This document shows, piece by piece, positions 49,846-62,969 of a stretch of DNA of 64,000 bases; position 1 is the first letter of the stretch; every line of letters begins with the position of its first letter. The stretch is from Lacrimispora xylanisolvens. Its GTDB lineage: Bacteria > Bacillota > Clostridia > Lachnospirales > Lachnospiraceae. Position numbers and translations under genes: made by a program. The stretch is from assembly GCA_017084465.1 (NCBI GenBank), contig CP070896.1:1178001-1242000 (forward strand), written 5' to 3'. The notes beneath the pieces are model-generated. The model saw nothing but the letters and a program-made list of their open reading frames with translations. It did no database searches and had not been told where the DNA came from.

Positions 49846-49869
49846 CATTAGAGAAAGGAGTAAATTCTC

Positions 49870-50748
49870 GTGGACTTAAAGCAGCTGAAGACTTTTGTTG
49901 TTCTCTCAAAAAATAAAAACTATACCAAAACAGCTGATGAGCTCGGCTACGCACAATCCAGCATTTCTGCACAGATTCAGCAATTGGAGCAGGAACTGAA
50001 CACAAAACTCCTTGATCGTATTGGAAAGAGGGTTTTTCTTACCGCGACCGGAGAAATGTTATTGCCATGTGCAATAGAAATGTTGGCTCTTGCTTCAAAT
50101 ATCAAAGATAAAATCGACAGTAGTCTTTCATCTAGTGGACAGCTTATTATCGGGGTCTCAGAATCTCTTTGTATTTTTAAGCTGCCGGAAATCGTAGACT
50201 TATTTAAAAAATCCCATCCGAACATTCTGCTTCAGTTAAAACTAATTGAAAATGATCAGGTCGTGCAGCAGTTGACGAATAATACAATCGATATTGCTTT
50301 AACCATAGGAAATCCCATTGAGCATCCATCAATAACATCTTTATTAAAAAAGCGTGAGGAAATTCTGGTTCTTTCCGCACCAACACATCCGTTAGCATCA
50401 AAAAATGTGCTGGATATAAAGGATTTTACCAATCAAAGGTTAATACTGACAGGATCAGGCTGCAATTACCGTACAGCGTTTGAATATGATTTAAAATCCC
50501 ATGGGATTCCTTATGAAATTGCTTTAGAAGCAGGAAGTATTCAAACAATAAAAGAAATGGCCGCGAGTGGATTGGGCCTCTGTGTACTTCCTAATCTGGC
50601 GGTCAGGAAAGAACAATCCACTAATTTGTTAGGTGCTCTTCCGTATAAAAATGATTACAAAATATACATTCAGCTCTTCTGCCATAATTCAAAATGGATA
50701 TCCCCCCATTTAGCACACTTTATTGAACTTGTCAAAAAATCTATTTAA
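49870..50748 (+). CDS. LysR family regulator
   Basis: 292 residues from GTG behind AAAGGAG. HTH is YTKTADELGYAQSSISAQIQQLEQELNTKLLDR and the effector domain is complete to HLAHFIELVKKSI. It closely resembles the LysR protein at 37184-38069, so the two may be paralogues. Likely regulates the divergent QueG-like gene. Confidence 0.92.
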   Translation: MDLKQLKTFVVLSKNKNYTKTADELGYAQSSISAQIQQLEQELNTKLLDRIGKRVFLTATGEMLLPCAIEMLALASNIKDKIDSSLSSSGQLIIGVSESLCIFKLPEIVDLFKKSHPNILLQLKLIENDQVVQQLTNNTIDIALTIGNPIEHPSITSLLKKREEILVLSAPTHPLASKNVLDIKDFTNQRLILTGSGCNYRTAFEYDLKSHGIPYEIALEAGSIQTIKEMAASGLGLCVLPNLAVRKEQSTNLLGALPYKNDYKIYIQLFCHNSKWISPHLAHFIELVKKSI

Positions 50749-50794
50749 TAAAAATTTAAAAATTAGTTTTAGTTTAGAGAAAGGAGATAGTAAA

Positions 50795-51661
50795 ATGCAA
50801 TATAAATTATATACAGATGTGCATGAGTTTTATAAAGATACATATGACGCTCTAATCCGTGATGAGGCGCAAAATATGATTCTTCTAGGCAATATTATTA
50901 TTGGTAATGAAGGCAAAGATAAAACAGATTGGCGAGATCCTGCAAAGTGGGTAATGGCAACTGTTTCTGATATTAGCGGTATTTGCCTTATTGCTTTAAT
51001 GACCCCCCCACATAATATTACACTTTATTCAACAGAAAATATAATTAATCATCAAGCTATAAAATGTTTAATAGATGGATTGGAAGAATACAATATTCCG
51101 GGTGTGACAACCGAAAAAGAACTGGCAAACATATTTGCTAAAGAATATACAGCTCAAAAGGGATTATCATTTAAGCCAACAATGAGTCAGAGAATATATG
51201 AGCTTACTGCCGTAAATCCTGATATTCAGCAATTTGGAGTTGTTCGATTATTGGAAGAAAAAGATATGCATTTTTTTCCTTATTGGCTGGAAGCGTTTAA
51301 TGCGGCAGCTGTATATGGAAATACTGAAATGTCTATTCCTCAAGGTGCTAACGCGTATCATTACAGATTGTCTACAAAGAAACTTTATGTTTTAGAAATT
51401 GATGGCTCACCTGTTTCTATGGCCGGATTTACAAGAGAGATGCAAACAGCTATTGGTGTAGCATTTGTATATACGCCACCATATTTTCGTGGAAAAGGAT
51501 ATGCCTCATCATGTGTAGCACAATTAAGTCAGATAGCATTAGATAAAGGTTTTACTAAATGTGTATTGTACACGGATTTGTTGAATCCAACATCCAATAG
51601 TATATATCAGAAAATTGGATATAAACCGGTTTGTGATTCACTTATGCTAAAATTTGAGTAG
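50795..51661 (+). CDS. GNAT family N-acetyltransferase
   Basis: 288 residues from MQYKLYTDVHEFYKDTYDAL behind AAAGGAGATAG. The N-terminal half resembles a degenerate acetyltransferase fold. The C-terminal half has FVYTPPYFRGKGYASSCVAQLSQIA, the acetyl-CoA pyrophosphate loop, then LYTDLLNPTSNSIYQKIGY. Substrate unknown. It follows LysR by 46 bp and may share its transcript. Confidence 0.88.
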   Translation: MQYKLYTDVHEFYKDTYDALIRDEAQNMILLGNIIIGNEGKDKTDWRDPAKWVMATVSDISGICLIALMTPPHNITLYSTENIINHQAIKCLIDGLEEYNIPGVTTEKELANIFAKEYTAQKGLSFKPTMSQRIYELTAVNPDIQQFGVVRLLEEKDMHFFPYWLEAFNAAAVYGNTEMSIPQGANAYHYRLSTKKLYVLEIDGSPVSMAGFTREMQTAIGVAFVYTPPYFRGKGYASSCVAQLSQIALDKGFTKCVLYTDLLNPTSNSIYQKIGYKPVCDSLMLKFE

Positions 51662-51713
51662 TCTTAGTGTTGCCAGATCGTTTTAGAAAATTAAAAATTC
51701 GGTAAATAAACCA

Positions 51714-51729
51714 CCGCCCAAACGGGCGG
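51714..51729. terminator. Weak terminator-like hairpin
   Basis: CCGCCC pairs with GGGCGG around AAAC. On the minus strand it is followed by TGGTTTATTTA. Lies between the convergent GNAT and AraC genes. Confidence 0.5.
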
Positions 51730-51839
51730 AGGACTTATTGCCATGAATTGATTATTATCATTTACGCTAAACACTAACACAGTAAGAATATTATTAATTA
51801 CTGTTTTCATCAGCGAGTTTCTTGATTAATTTCTTTGAT

Positions 51840-52670
51840 TTAATTTACTTTTTTAAAACGTCCGGGAGATATACCTACTGAATGCGTAAATTGTTTTGTA
51901 AATGAATAGGTATCACTGTATCCGGTAAGTATAGCAGTTTCTTTAATAGGAACACCGGATAAAAGCATGAGTTTAGCGTGCTTGATACGCTGTTCAATGC
52001 GATATTGAGACGGTGAGGTTCCAATATATTTACGAAAGTGTTTTCTGAAATTCTCATAGCTCATATTAATATTAGCAGCAACCTCTTCTAAAGAAATCTC
52101 AGAGCTGATTTCTGAAGACAGTAACTGGCAGGCTTCTTCCATAGACTTCTTGAATAAATCTTCACCAGGATTTCTATTTTTAGATATCAGTATTGCTAAA
52201 AGTAACTCCTGAGCCTGAAGAGATAAGAGAGGTAGATCATAATCATCTGCCTCTTTTAATAAGGTTAATAGTCTAGATGATTTCTGAATGGTAGTATCTT
52301 TAAAACTACCTTTTCCAACAGGTGTATCAGTAGGTATAAGGTTCAGACTGTTTAGATAATTAAAGGTTGAACGGCCGAAACTGATAAAGAATTCAAGCCA
52401 GTTTCCATCAGGGACAACTTCTGTACTGTGGATAACCCCTGGGATTCTTTGTACAAAATCACCTGCCTGGATGGGAAGCTTTTCATTGTCAGCAGTATAA
52501 TAAAATCCGTTACCGGATAATAAAAGAAAGCAACTGTAATAATCGATAAGAAAATCATATTGAGACTGATCCTTTGTTGGTTTTGTCATATAACCACAGG
52601 CCAATATCCCGTTCGTGAAATCTGTTCCGATGCATCGATAAATTACATCTTTTTTCATTTCAAGCTTCAT
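51840..52670 (-). CDS. AraC family regulator, divergent from lacZ
   Basis: 276 residues from MKLEMKKDVIYRCIGTDF. Sensor domain FLIDYYSCFLLLSGNGFYYTA, QAGDFVQRIPGVIHSTEV; HTHs ISLEEVAANINMSYENFRKHFRKYIG and VPIKETAILTGYSDTYSFTKQFTHSVGISPGRFKK. Complete. It is 297 bp from the beta-galactosidase gene on the other strand, which is its probable target. Start chosen for AAAGGA five bases ahead. Confidence 0.9.
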   Translation of the reverse strand: MKLEMKKDVIYRCIGTDFTNGILACGYMTKPTKDQSQYDFLIDYYSCFLLLSGNGFYYTADNEKLPIQAGDFVQRIPGVIHSTEVVPDGNWLEFFISFGRSTFNYLNSLNLIPTDTPVGKGSFKDTTIQKSSRLLTLLKEADDYDLPLLSLQAQELLLAILISKNRNPGEDLFKKSMEEACQLLSSEISSEISLEEVAANINMSYENFRKHFRKYIGTSPSQYRIEQRIKHAKLMLLSGVPIKETAILTGYSDTYSFTKQFTHSVGISPGRFKKVN

Positions 52671-52817
52671 AAGCATCCTTTCTATCTTTTGATTTCCAAT
52701 TTGGATAAAAGATTAACCAAACAAAACATTTAGCAATGGACTATCTCATTATATAATAGGTGTTAGATTAGTACAAGTAATTAAATTTTGATATAACCTT
52801 ACCAAATGTGACAAAAA

Positions 52818-56064
<3,247 letters not shown>

Positions 56065-56144
56065 AGAAACCTTAGGGTGTAGACCTATTATATCAGCAAT
56101 TGAGGATAACTGCGAAACATCCTATGTCAGCCGTGGAAGAGCCA

Positions 56145-56187
56145 AAAAAACGGGGTCGAAAAACTGCATTTTTTAGCCCCGTTTTTT
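56145..56187 (+). terminator. Terminator after lacZ
   Basis: AAAAAACGGGG pairs with CCCCGTTTTTT, 21-base loop, with T's at the 3' arm. Confidence 0.82.
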
Positions 56188-56189
56188 GC

Positions 56190-56674
56190 TCTATTTTAGC
56201 TAAAAATCATAACATGTTGTGGTCTAACCCCTATTTTTCTTATCCAAACCACAATACGTCATCATTATCACCGCTTCAACATGGCTTGAGCGGGTAGTTT
56301 TAATAGCAATTTCAGCGCCTAATCGCTCATGATTGCGGGTAATAAGTCCACCAAACCCACTGGATTTGCACGAACAAGTCCAAGGCGAATTCCCAGAAAA
56401 TTCCTGTATTTCAGTATTTCAGTAAATAGGTCAAGGGGGATTTATGGCTTTTATACGGTTTTGGGAGTTCTCCCGTTGGCAATCGGTCAACGGAATTTTG
56501 GGAGTATGGTTCTGTCTATATGGGAACAGGCAATGGTTATATTTTCATATTTGGATAATCACAGTCTTGCCTGTGCGACGCAGTTGTTATCAATACAAGT
56601 ATTTTGCGCCATTCTTTTACTCTATGTAACCCTGCGGACTGTTGTCATGGTTGGCAGGGGTGCTCATTGCATTG
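56190..56674. other. Intergenic stretch without a supported gene
   Basis: About 480 bp. Two overlapping plus-strand frames (56329-56712 and 56444-56629) are open, but neither has a ribosome site or a motif I recognise. The sequence has some hydrophobic coding-like character and might be a decayed membrane-protein fragment. Confidence 0.4.
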
Positions 56675-57295
56675 CTACATTGAATCATTATTTGCAAAGT
56701 TTTTCAAAATAGTAGCATCATCATTTTCCTTTGTGCTATCCAAGGAATAGCAAAAGCTAATCTCTGGAGTGTTGCAAAAGTGTTTAAATAGTGCCCCTCT
56801 CAATAATTTTGTTTTATCAGAATTAAATTCACTTCTCTGACCGCGGTTAGGGTTTCTTCTTACCTTTGTGCAGTAAATTTTATTAGGATCCTCTGAATCG
56901 CTTTTGCTAAGAGATTGAACCATTGCATTCTTCTCAATTGTTGAGGTTTTTTCAGGAACAGCCAAAGGAATCACACCACCTAAATACTCCGTAAATTGGT
57001 GAAGTATATTCCCCAAGTTCTCCTGACACTCTATCCCGAAATATTCTCTTAATACTTTTGGTTCAATTATTAAGCGACTTTTATTCGCTTCTACCTGTAA
57101 ATCATCATTTAAATTATCTGACTTCATAAAATGCAATTTTACTAATGCGTACTGATCAATTCGTTTTTCTGCTCCAACAAATCTCTTTACAAGCACTATG
57201 TATTCAATTTCTTTATAGTTAAAGACAAAACTGCAAATTGTCCACTTCTTGCTGACCATATCATCTTTTAAAGATTTTAAGTTCTCAAGTGCCAT
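56675..57295 (-). CDS. DUF6037 family protein
   Basis: 206 residues from MALENLKSLKDDMVSKKWTICSFVFNYKEIEYIVLVKRFV. The later segments SLSKSDSEDPNKIYCTKVRRNPNRGQRSEFNSDKTKLLR fit my memory of DUF6037. Function unknown; a cytoplasmic alpha/beta protein found in accessory regions of Firmicutes. GGAGAAAAAAC precedes the ATG. Confidence 0.72.
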   Translation of the reverse strand: MALENLKSLKDDMVSKKWTICSFVFNYKEIEYIVLVKRFVGAEKRIDQYALVKLHFMKSDNLNDDLQVEANKSRLIIEPKVLREYFGIECQENLGNILHQFTEYLGGVIPLAVPEKTSTIEKNAMVQSLSKSDSEDPNKIYCTKVRRNPNRGQRSEFNSDKTKLLRGALFKHFCNTPEISFCYSLDSTKENDDATILKNFANNDSM

Positions 57296-57306
57296 TGTTT
57301 TTTCTC

Positions 57307-58023
57307 CTATAACATTTTCACCATTAAATAATCTTCCTGCCCTACATGATCAATTTTTTCATTGACGATTTTGTACCCCAGTCGCTGATAGAAACTTGCA
57401 GCAGGATTATTCTTTTGCACGGAAAGCGAGGTCTGCTTATATCCATTCTCTTTTAACACTTTGAATAATGTATGCATAAGTTTTGTTCCTATTCCATATC
57501 CACGAAACTCCGGTAATATGGAAATCGCAAGTTCCGGTGTATTGCTATCCACATGACCATAGGCTGAAATAATTCTTACCCATGCTGCTCCTATAATTTG
57601 ATTGTCCTGTTCTGCAACAACACCTAAATCTCCGATTGTGTCTCCAAAATCTTTGATGTAGATAAGTATTTCGGGATCGTTGATTATATCTCTTGGTGGT
57701 GCTGCTTCTCCTTCGGGAATGAAAATCGCCTGATATAAAAACTCATTCAAGCACTCGTAATCCGACTTTTGTATAACCCGAATCTTTGCTTTTAATTTAT
57801 GTGCGGTAATAATTGTATAGCTATGTGCATTTACCGTCAACACGATGCCCTTATAGTATATATACCAATTTTTTCCCTGCCTGATGATAATATCAGCTTG
57901 ATTTATAGCTTCTTTGCACCATTTTACTACATCGTCAGTGTCTAAGCTTAGATTCTTCTTTATACGCTGCACGCCTAACTCCGTTGTGTGGAGTTTTTCT
58001 ATGTTTGTAATTAAGTCGTTCAT
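57307..58023 (-). CDS. DUF3781-GNAT fusion protein
   Basis: 238 residues from MNDLITNIEKLHTTELGVQRIKKNLSL (DUF3781, about 1-82, including VKWCKEAINQADIIIRQGKNWY). A GNAT domain follows (IRVIQKSDYECLNEFLYQAIF ... ISILPEFRGYGIGTKLMHTLF, KNNPAASFYQRLGYK). In most genomes the two are separate proteins; here they run in one frame with no linker. Start chosen for TGGAG five bases ahead. Acetylation substrate unknown. Confidence 0.8.
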   Translation of the reverse strand: MNDLITNIEKLHTTELGVQRIKKNLSLDTDDVVKWCKEAINQADIIIRQGKNWYIYYKGIVLTVNAHSYTIITAHKLKAKIRVIQKSDYECLNEFLYQAIFIPEGEAAPPRDIINDPEILIYIKDFGDTIGDLGVVAEQDNQIIGAAWVRIISAYGHVDSNTPELAISILPEFRGYGIGTKLMHTLFKVLKENGYKQTSLSVQKNNPAASFYQRLGYKIVNEKIDHVGQEDYLMVKML

Positions 58024-58052
58024 CTTTTCTCCATCGATCTCTGACATCTAAA

Positions 58053-58592
58053 TCACATCCCAATAATTTTTCTCAATGTATTAACGGTTCTAATTGTTAG
58101 CGTTTCTCCAATTCCTACACTCGCAGTTTTCTTCCACCAATTAGCTTTCGCATATTTCCTCCTGTCAAAAGACCAGAAAATAACATTGTTGCAAATGCAT
58201 ATCTTTTCCAACCCTTTTGTTGGTTCTCCTACTTGTTCGGCTATGCTTTCAGCGGTGGACGGCGGCATTACAAAAATCAAATTGTCATAGATCTCTTTAT
58301 TATCTGTTCCCCACCAAGCAGGTGCCTTTCTTAATAAATCTTCTAATTCTTCTTGCAAAATAACAAAAACAGGAATATCTAAAGCAAACCGTTCACCTAT
58401 CATTGCCTTGATTCTATCTGCAAGAATAATCTCATCACCCTCGGCACTTAAAAAAACAACATTACCGCTATTTAGGTGTGTAAGGACATCTGTAAACTCA
58501 CATTCCATAAAACACGATTTCAGTTCTGCCATAGATATTTTGTTTTTTCCACTTATGTTGATACCCCTTAATAGGGCGATATATCTATTCAT
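58053..58592 (-). CDS. DUF1697 family protein
   Basis: 179 residues from MNRYIALLRGINISGKNKISMAELKSCF, the signature of DUF1697. It contains LNSGNVVFLSAEGDE and ends LTIRTVNTLRKI. A small cytoplasmic alpha/beta protein with no known activity. GAGGATTGAG precedes the ATG at 58592. It lies 29 bp ahead of the DUF3781-GNAT gene on the same strand. Confidence 0.87.
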   Translation of the reverse strand: MNRYIALLRGINISGKNKISMAELKSCFMECEFTDVLTHLNSGNVVFLSAEGDEIILADRIKAMIGERFALDIPVFVILQEELEDLLRKAPAWWGTDNKEIYDNLIFVMPPSTAESIAEQVGEPTKGLEKICICNNVIFWSFDRRKYAKANWWKKTASVGIGETLTIRTVNTLRKIIGM

Positions 58593-58613
58593 CTCAATCC
58601 TCACAACTTCAAG

Positions 58614-58937
58614 TTATCTTTCAGTAAAGAATCTCACTATTTCTTTCAACTGATCACTAAATTCTTCGAGATCTTCAAATCGAATTGCATCTTCATTCAT
58701 AAGTGAAATGATGTTATCAATAAGGTTTGACCGGCTCATTTCTGCCCTAACACCAGTTTTCTTCTTATCTTTTTTTATTCTCTCATCCAGGCTCCAAAAC
58801 TTATCTGATGGATTCGCATCTTCACTTAGTAATTCTATATATTCCTTACCCAACCTGTCCATATAGGCTTCCTGCCAATCCGCTATTTTGCTTCTAAAAA
58901 TCTTCCAATCTTTTTCAGTAAATCCTCTTTCCTGCAT
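58614..58937 (-). CDS. Conserved hypothetical protein
   Basis: 107 residues from MQERGFTEKDWKIFRSKIADWQEAYMDRL, behind AGGAGG. Highly charged and helical, with EMSRSNLIDNIISLMNE. Similar short proteins are sometimes labelled multidrug transporter in databases, but there is no membrane segment, so that label cannot be right. Function unknown. Confidence 0.7.
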   Translation of the reverse strand: MQERGFTEKDWKIFRSKIADWQEAYMDRLGKEYIELLSEDANPSDKFWSLDERIKKDKKKTGVRAEMSRSNLIDNIISLMNEDAIRFEDLEEFSDQLKEIVRFFTER

Positions 58938-59026
58938 AGTATCAATCCTCCTGTTAATCTGGAACCGTTCGGAATTTCCGAACATTTCAGCGGAGCGGTT
59001 ACTTCAAGTTTTTGAATAACTTATTC

Positions 59027-60000
59027 TTATTGTTTTCCTTTTTTCTCCAACAGCTTTATGCTATCCAAATAGTCCTTTTCCACGCTACTAAGTGTTTTAG
59101 CCTTATATTTCTTATATTCCGTTTGAGCCTTTTCCATTGCCTGCAAGTGGCTCACCGTGCCATTCCCGGTGAGAAGATTTTCACCCGTTGAAGTCAAAAT
59201 CCCGTCCAGATGCTTTGCCCAATCCTCCATAGTCATAGGCACTTCTCGTTCTGCCTGTCTCTCAGCAAAATCAAGATATCCGGAAACCAGCTGACCCATT
59301 GAACGCAGTTCTTTTTCGTCCAGATAATTCTTTGCAATCTTTGCTTCTCTAAGTGTAGGCTGCTCTCCTGAAAATGTCATAAGTCCCATAAAATCTTTCT
59401 CGGCATCAGCACGGTGGTAAATCACCTCAGCAGCAGTTTCACCAGTAACGGCATAGTGAATTTTATTCTGTACTCGCTTGAAAACTGAATGGAAACATCA
59501 GCCTTTGGATTGTAATCTACGCTTGTTGCATAGATTTCTAACACTTGACGGTAAAATACCTTTTCGGTTGCTCGGATGTCACGGATTCTTTCCAACAGTT
59601 CTTTAAAATATCCACCGCCACCCAGTTCTTTTAGGCGGTCATCATCCATAGCAAAACCTTTTTTGATGTACTCTTTCAGTATGCCTGTGGCCCAAATACG
59701 GAACTGCACGCCACGCTGGGATTTTACACGATAACCTACCGAGATGATTACATCAAGACTATAAAAATCAACCGGTTTATCAGAATTAGCAATGTGCAAA
59801 TTTTGCACGTTGCTTTCTGGTGATAATTCGCCTTCATTGAAAACATTTTTAATATGTTTTGAAATAACACTTCTATCTCTTTGAAACAACTCTGCCATCT
59901 GGCTTTTTGAAAGCCATACTGTATCGTTTTCAAATGATACATCTATTTTTGTCAGCCCATCTTCTGTCTGATAAATCAGCATTTCACCATGCTTGTCCAC
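59027..60000 (-). CDS. RhuM/virulence-type protein (frame break near 59475)
   Basis: GTG start behind AAAGGAGG. The N-terminal part reads VWLSKSQMAELFQRDRSVISKHIKNVFNEGEL (an HTH-like domain) and SLDVIISVGYRVKSQRGVQFRIWAT, the RhuM core. Five rather than four T joins SIQFF to KRVQNKIHYAVTGETAAEVIYHRADAEKDFMGL and the C-terminal domain. About 324 residues. RhuM was named in a Salmonella pathogenicity island; its role is not established and it often sits in mobile regions. Confidence 0.85.
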
Positions 60001-60034
60001 TTGAATTTCCTCCTTTGGAGTACCTCACTCGTTT

Positions 60035-60628
60035 TTATTCAAACTCCTCATACGCATTTTGTATTTTCCAAACATTATCTTTAAAAAACACATTGCAGTA
60101 TTCCAAGTCAAATTTTCTGTAATCCCATGATACTTCTTTGCCGGAATACATATCCATTATTTGAGCTAAAGTATCATCCTTATCTGTTTTCTCAATCATT
60201 TCGGCAAGTTCATAAGGCGAGGTGTCTTCCATAATCCCTTTGCCTTTTCCATCAGTAACATATGGATAATGCGTTCCTGCTCCTCGTTTCATCTCAGTTA
60301 TTGACAATAATTCTATCTCAAATTCCCAGCCTGCACCGTAGTCATATTCCATGCTCAGCTTATCTCCAACACTAAGTTTTAGAGTGGATAGCTTTGTCTT
60401 AATTGGATCAATAGCCGGCTCATCATCAAAATCATCCTCTGCAAATACGATTTCATAACGCTTGCCATCAAATCTTATATTAAACAAATGACTTGCTGTA
60501 CTTTCAAATGCGGCCAATATGGCATAACCAAGTTTTGCAACACTGGAAACAGAAGTAATTTCTATCTCCCGCCATATGATGTTTTCCAGTTCACAGAGTC
60601 TAACTTTGAATTTATATACATCGGCCAT
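60035..60628 (-). CDS. Plasmid pRiA4b ORF-3 family protein
   Basis: 197 residues from MADVYKFKVRLCELENIIWREIEITSVSSVAKLGYAILAAFE, with DYGAGWEFEIELLSI and a central HLFNIRFDG. This family is common on plasmids and in IS1096-like elements; function unknown. AGGAGAAGTG precedes the ATG. It follows the HTH gene by 12 bp and is probably co-transcribed. Confidence 0.85.
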   Translation of the reverse strand: MADVYKFKVRLCELENIIWREIEITSVSSVAKLGYAILAAFESTASHLFNIRFDGKRYEIVFAEDDFDDEPAIDPIKTKLSTLKLSVGDKLSMEYDYGAGWEFEIELLSITEMKRGAGTHYPYVTDGKGKGIMEDTSPYELAEMIEKTDKDDTLAQIMDMYSGKEVSWDYRKFDLEYCNVFFKDNVWKIQNAYEEFE

Positions 60629-60640
60629 AATTCACTTCTC

Positions 60641-60848
60641 CTAATCTTCTCTCTTCACATAGGTCATTTCTATATCATATCCAAGGGCTTCCAGCATCTG
60701 TACAAAGGTCTTGTTTACGACACCGTCCTGCGATAATGCGGTTGACATATGGACTCGTCGTTTTAATCTTCTCCGCAAGCTGTGCCTGTGTCATACCGCT
60801 CTCTATACATTTTACCTTAACGTCTACTTCTATATTATTTTTCAGCAT
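60641..60848 (-). CDS. Small XRE-type helix-turn-helix protein (frame break near 60735)
   Basis: ATG at 60848 behind GAGGAGATTTGA. MLKNNIEVDVKVKCIESGMTQAQLAEKIKTTSPYVNRIIAG is a complete XRE HTH. The frame is then lost. A second frame gives QDGVVNKTFVQMLEALGYDIEMTYVKRED and ends at 60641. A missing CAGGA-type slip would join them. About 71 residues. It could be an antitoxin or a local repressor of the ORF-3 gene. Confidence 0.65.
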
Positions 60849-60996
60849 TCAAATCTCCTCTGCCTGCACTCCTTTTTAACGAATTGCACTTATCAGATAA
60901 TTTATTGTACCGTATTTCCATGTTCTTTTCAACGCATTCTCCCAAAATAAGCACCCCGCTTTTCCGCAGAGTGCCTACTGTCTCAGATCTGTTCAA

Positions 60997-61839
60997 TTAT
61001 CCTTTCATTTCAATCTGAATCCCCGATTTGAACAGGAAATCCAAATGGTCATCATACACTATTATTTTCTCAATCAGTTTACGCACCAGCTGTTCATCGT
61101 AAGCAGTGACCCGCTTCGGCTGTGACCCCAGATATTCTATCATCTCCTGAATCCGTTCTTTTCCTGCCTTGTAATTCACATTAGCCGCCATTGCTTCTTC
61201 CTGCTCCTTCTGCAGGGCATAAATCTTATCCACTACCTTGGAATAATCCTCCGATGCCGCTGTCATTTTCACAAGAAGCGTCTGCTGTTTTTCAATCTGC
61301 TGTTTGATGCGCTCCAGTTCCTCAATGTGGGCATTGCCAACCACCTCGGAGATATTTGTTTCCAAAACCTTGATGGCTCTCTGCTTGCCGCCCAGCACCT
61401 TATTGATTGCTTCCAGCACTAAATTCTGAAGCTGTATCTCTGACAGTGTCCTTGCCGGACATTCCACTCCCGGAGCATTCAGCCTTGTCACGCATCTCCA
61501 AACAATCAGCTTTTTGCCGTGATTATTCCAATGGGTTCTGCGGTACATATCGCCACAATGCCCACAAAAGACAATGCTGGACAACGCATATTTGCTGCTG
61601 TACACCCGTCTCTTCCCGTCCATGCCCTGCCGTATATTTGTCCTGCGCTTCATTTCTTCCTGCACTCTTGTAAAAAGTTCCCTTGGAATAATCGCCTCAT
61701 GGTCATTGTTCACATAATATTGAGGAACGGTTCCGTCATTGGCAACTCTCTTTTTGGTAAGGCAGTCCACCGTATAGGTTTTCTGAAGAAGGGCATCACC
61801 CATATATTTTTCATTAGCTTGTGTCAAGACGTACAACAA
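60997..61839 (-). pseudogene. Truncated large serine recombinase (C-terminal half)
   Basis: 280 residues. EKYMGDALLQKTYTVDCLTKKRVAND, then NNDHEAIIPRELFTRVQEEM (recombinase domain), the zinc ribbon CGHCGDMYRRTHW...WRC, and a coiled coil to the end. The catalytic resolvase domain with its Ser is absent; the frame begins abruptly next to a terminator hairpin. It is a remnant of an integrase from a conjugative or phage-type element. Confidence 0.85.
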
Positions 61840-61885
61840 AAAAATACTCGCTTTCGATTAAAAAATCAAAAGCGAGCATTTTTTC
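61838..61885 (-). terminator. Terminator between ATPase and recombinase remnants
   Basis: CTCGCTTT pairs with AAAGCGAG with an inner GAT/ATC, followed on the minus strand by a run of seven T; T-rich on the plus strand too. Confidence 0.82.
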
Positions 61886-61963
61886 TCTAAATAAGTATTT
61901 TATATTTGTTGATTTACTAAATTAGTTATATCTAAGCGTTCCTTATAGCATTAAAACCGTATA

Positions 61964-62948
61964 TTATTTTTCCTTTAATAGATACTTTTCATCTACCAAA
62001 GTTAAGAAAACATTGTTTCCATAAGTTTCAGGATATGTGCCAACACCGGTTGTTAAAATGATTTGATATTCTTTTGAATAAATTTCGGAATATTCTTGAG
62101 CTTTATCTAGAAGAACTAAGTTATTAATTAAGTTGTTTCTATCAATTCCTTCTTTATTAGGAGTATCTACCATCAAAAAATCTAGGGAAACTTATATCGT
62201 GTTCTATACTTTCAATCAGCAATGTTAAAAAATACATAAGTCGTTTAGGTACTGCTGCGCTTCTTTCACGGTACTGACTAAAATTAATAATTGGCATATA
62301 ATCGTCTCCAATATATGCATCGTAACACTTTTCATCTGCCAATTTCATTAGTTCAAGATAACGTTCACTAAATTGACTTTTTTTCTCAAGAATATCATTT
62401 TTTGCTTCAACTAAGCATGTTTCAACCTTGTTTCTTAAAGATTCAACTTTAGTTCTCAACTGAGTTACCGTTTTCACTAGCTCAGCCTTCTTAGTCGCGA
62501 GTTCCTCCGCTTGTTTTAATTCTATAATACCAGCTTTCAATTGATTTTCTCTATCATCCAATTTTCTAATATAGGCAGAATTTTGATTATATGTCATATC
62601 TTTATTCAATTCGATAATGTATTTCTTTACTTTATCAATTTCAACATCTAGCTTATTTATACGATTGACAATATCTACGTTTCTTGTTTGTTTCTTAATA
62701 AGTAAATTTGAAAGAGATTGTATGGATTTTTGCTTTACTTTAAGAATTGTGAGATATTCATCATCTGTATAAAAAAATTTTTCATACTGTTCTTCATCAA
62801 TATCGCTTCCACAAATACATTTTCCATTTTCACGTTCAACTTCTCTCAAGCAATAGGGGCAGGTATTGGGAGTGAAAAGCTTTAATTTTTTATTAACAAG
62901 CCTTATTTTTTCTATTTCTTTTAATTCACGCTTTGCCTCATCAGTCAA
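61964..62948 (-). pseudogene. C-terminal fragment of a zinc-hook coiled-coil ATPase (frame break near 62165)
   Basis: Reads a CPYCLREVERENGKCICGSD cysteine motif, then a long coiled coil (about residues 70-200) and ISFPRF. Five rather than six T gives LMVDTPNKEGIDRNNLINNL, a Walker-B-like block with D, then to EKYLLKEK. Total about 328 residues. The N-terminal Walker A half is missing. The open frame continues only to about 62982, where the IS66 end begins. The form fits Rad50/SMC-like ATPases of defence or repair systems, but the family is not certain. Confidence 0.68.
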
Positions 62949-62969
62949 ATAAATAATCTTAGCTATTGA

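Noticed and set aside
56329..56712. Hydrophobic plus-strand ORFs after lacZ
   Set aside because: No ribosome site, no recognised motif, overlapping frames that compete, and partial overlap with the DUF6037 gene. Reported only as an unassigned stretch.
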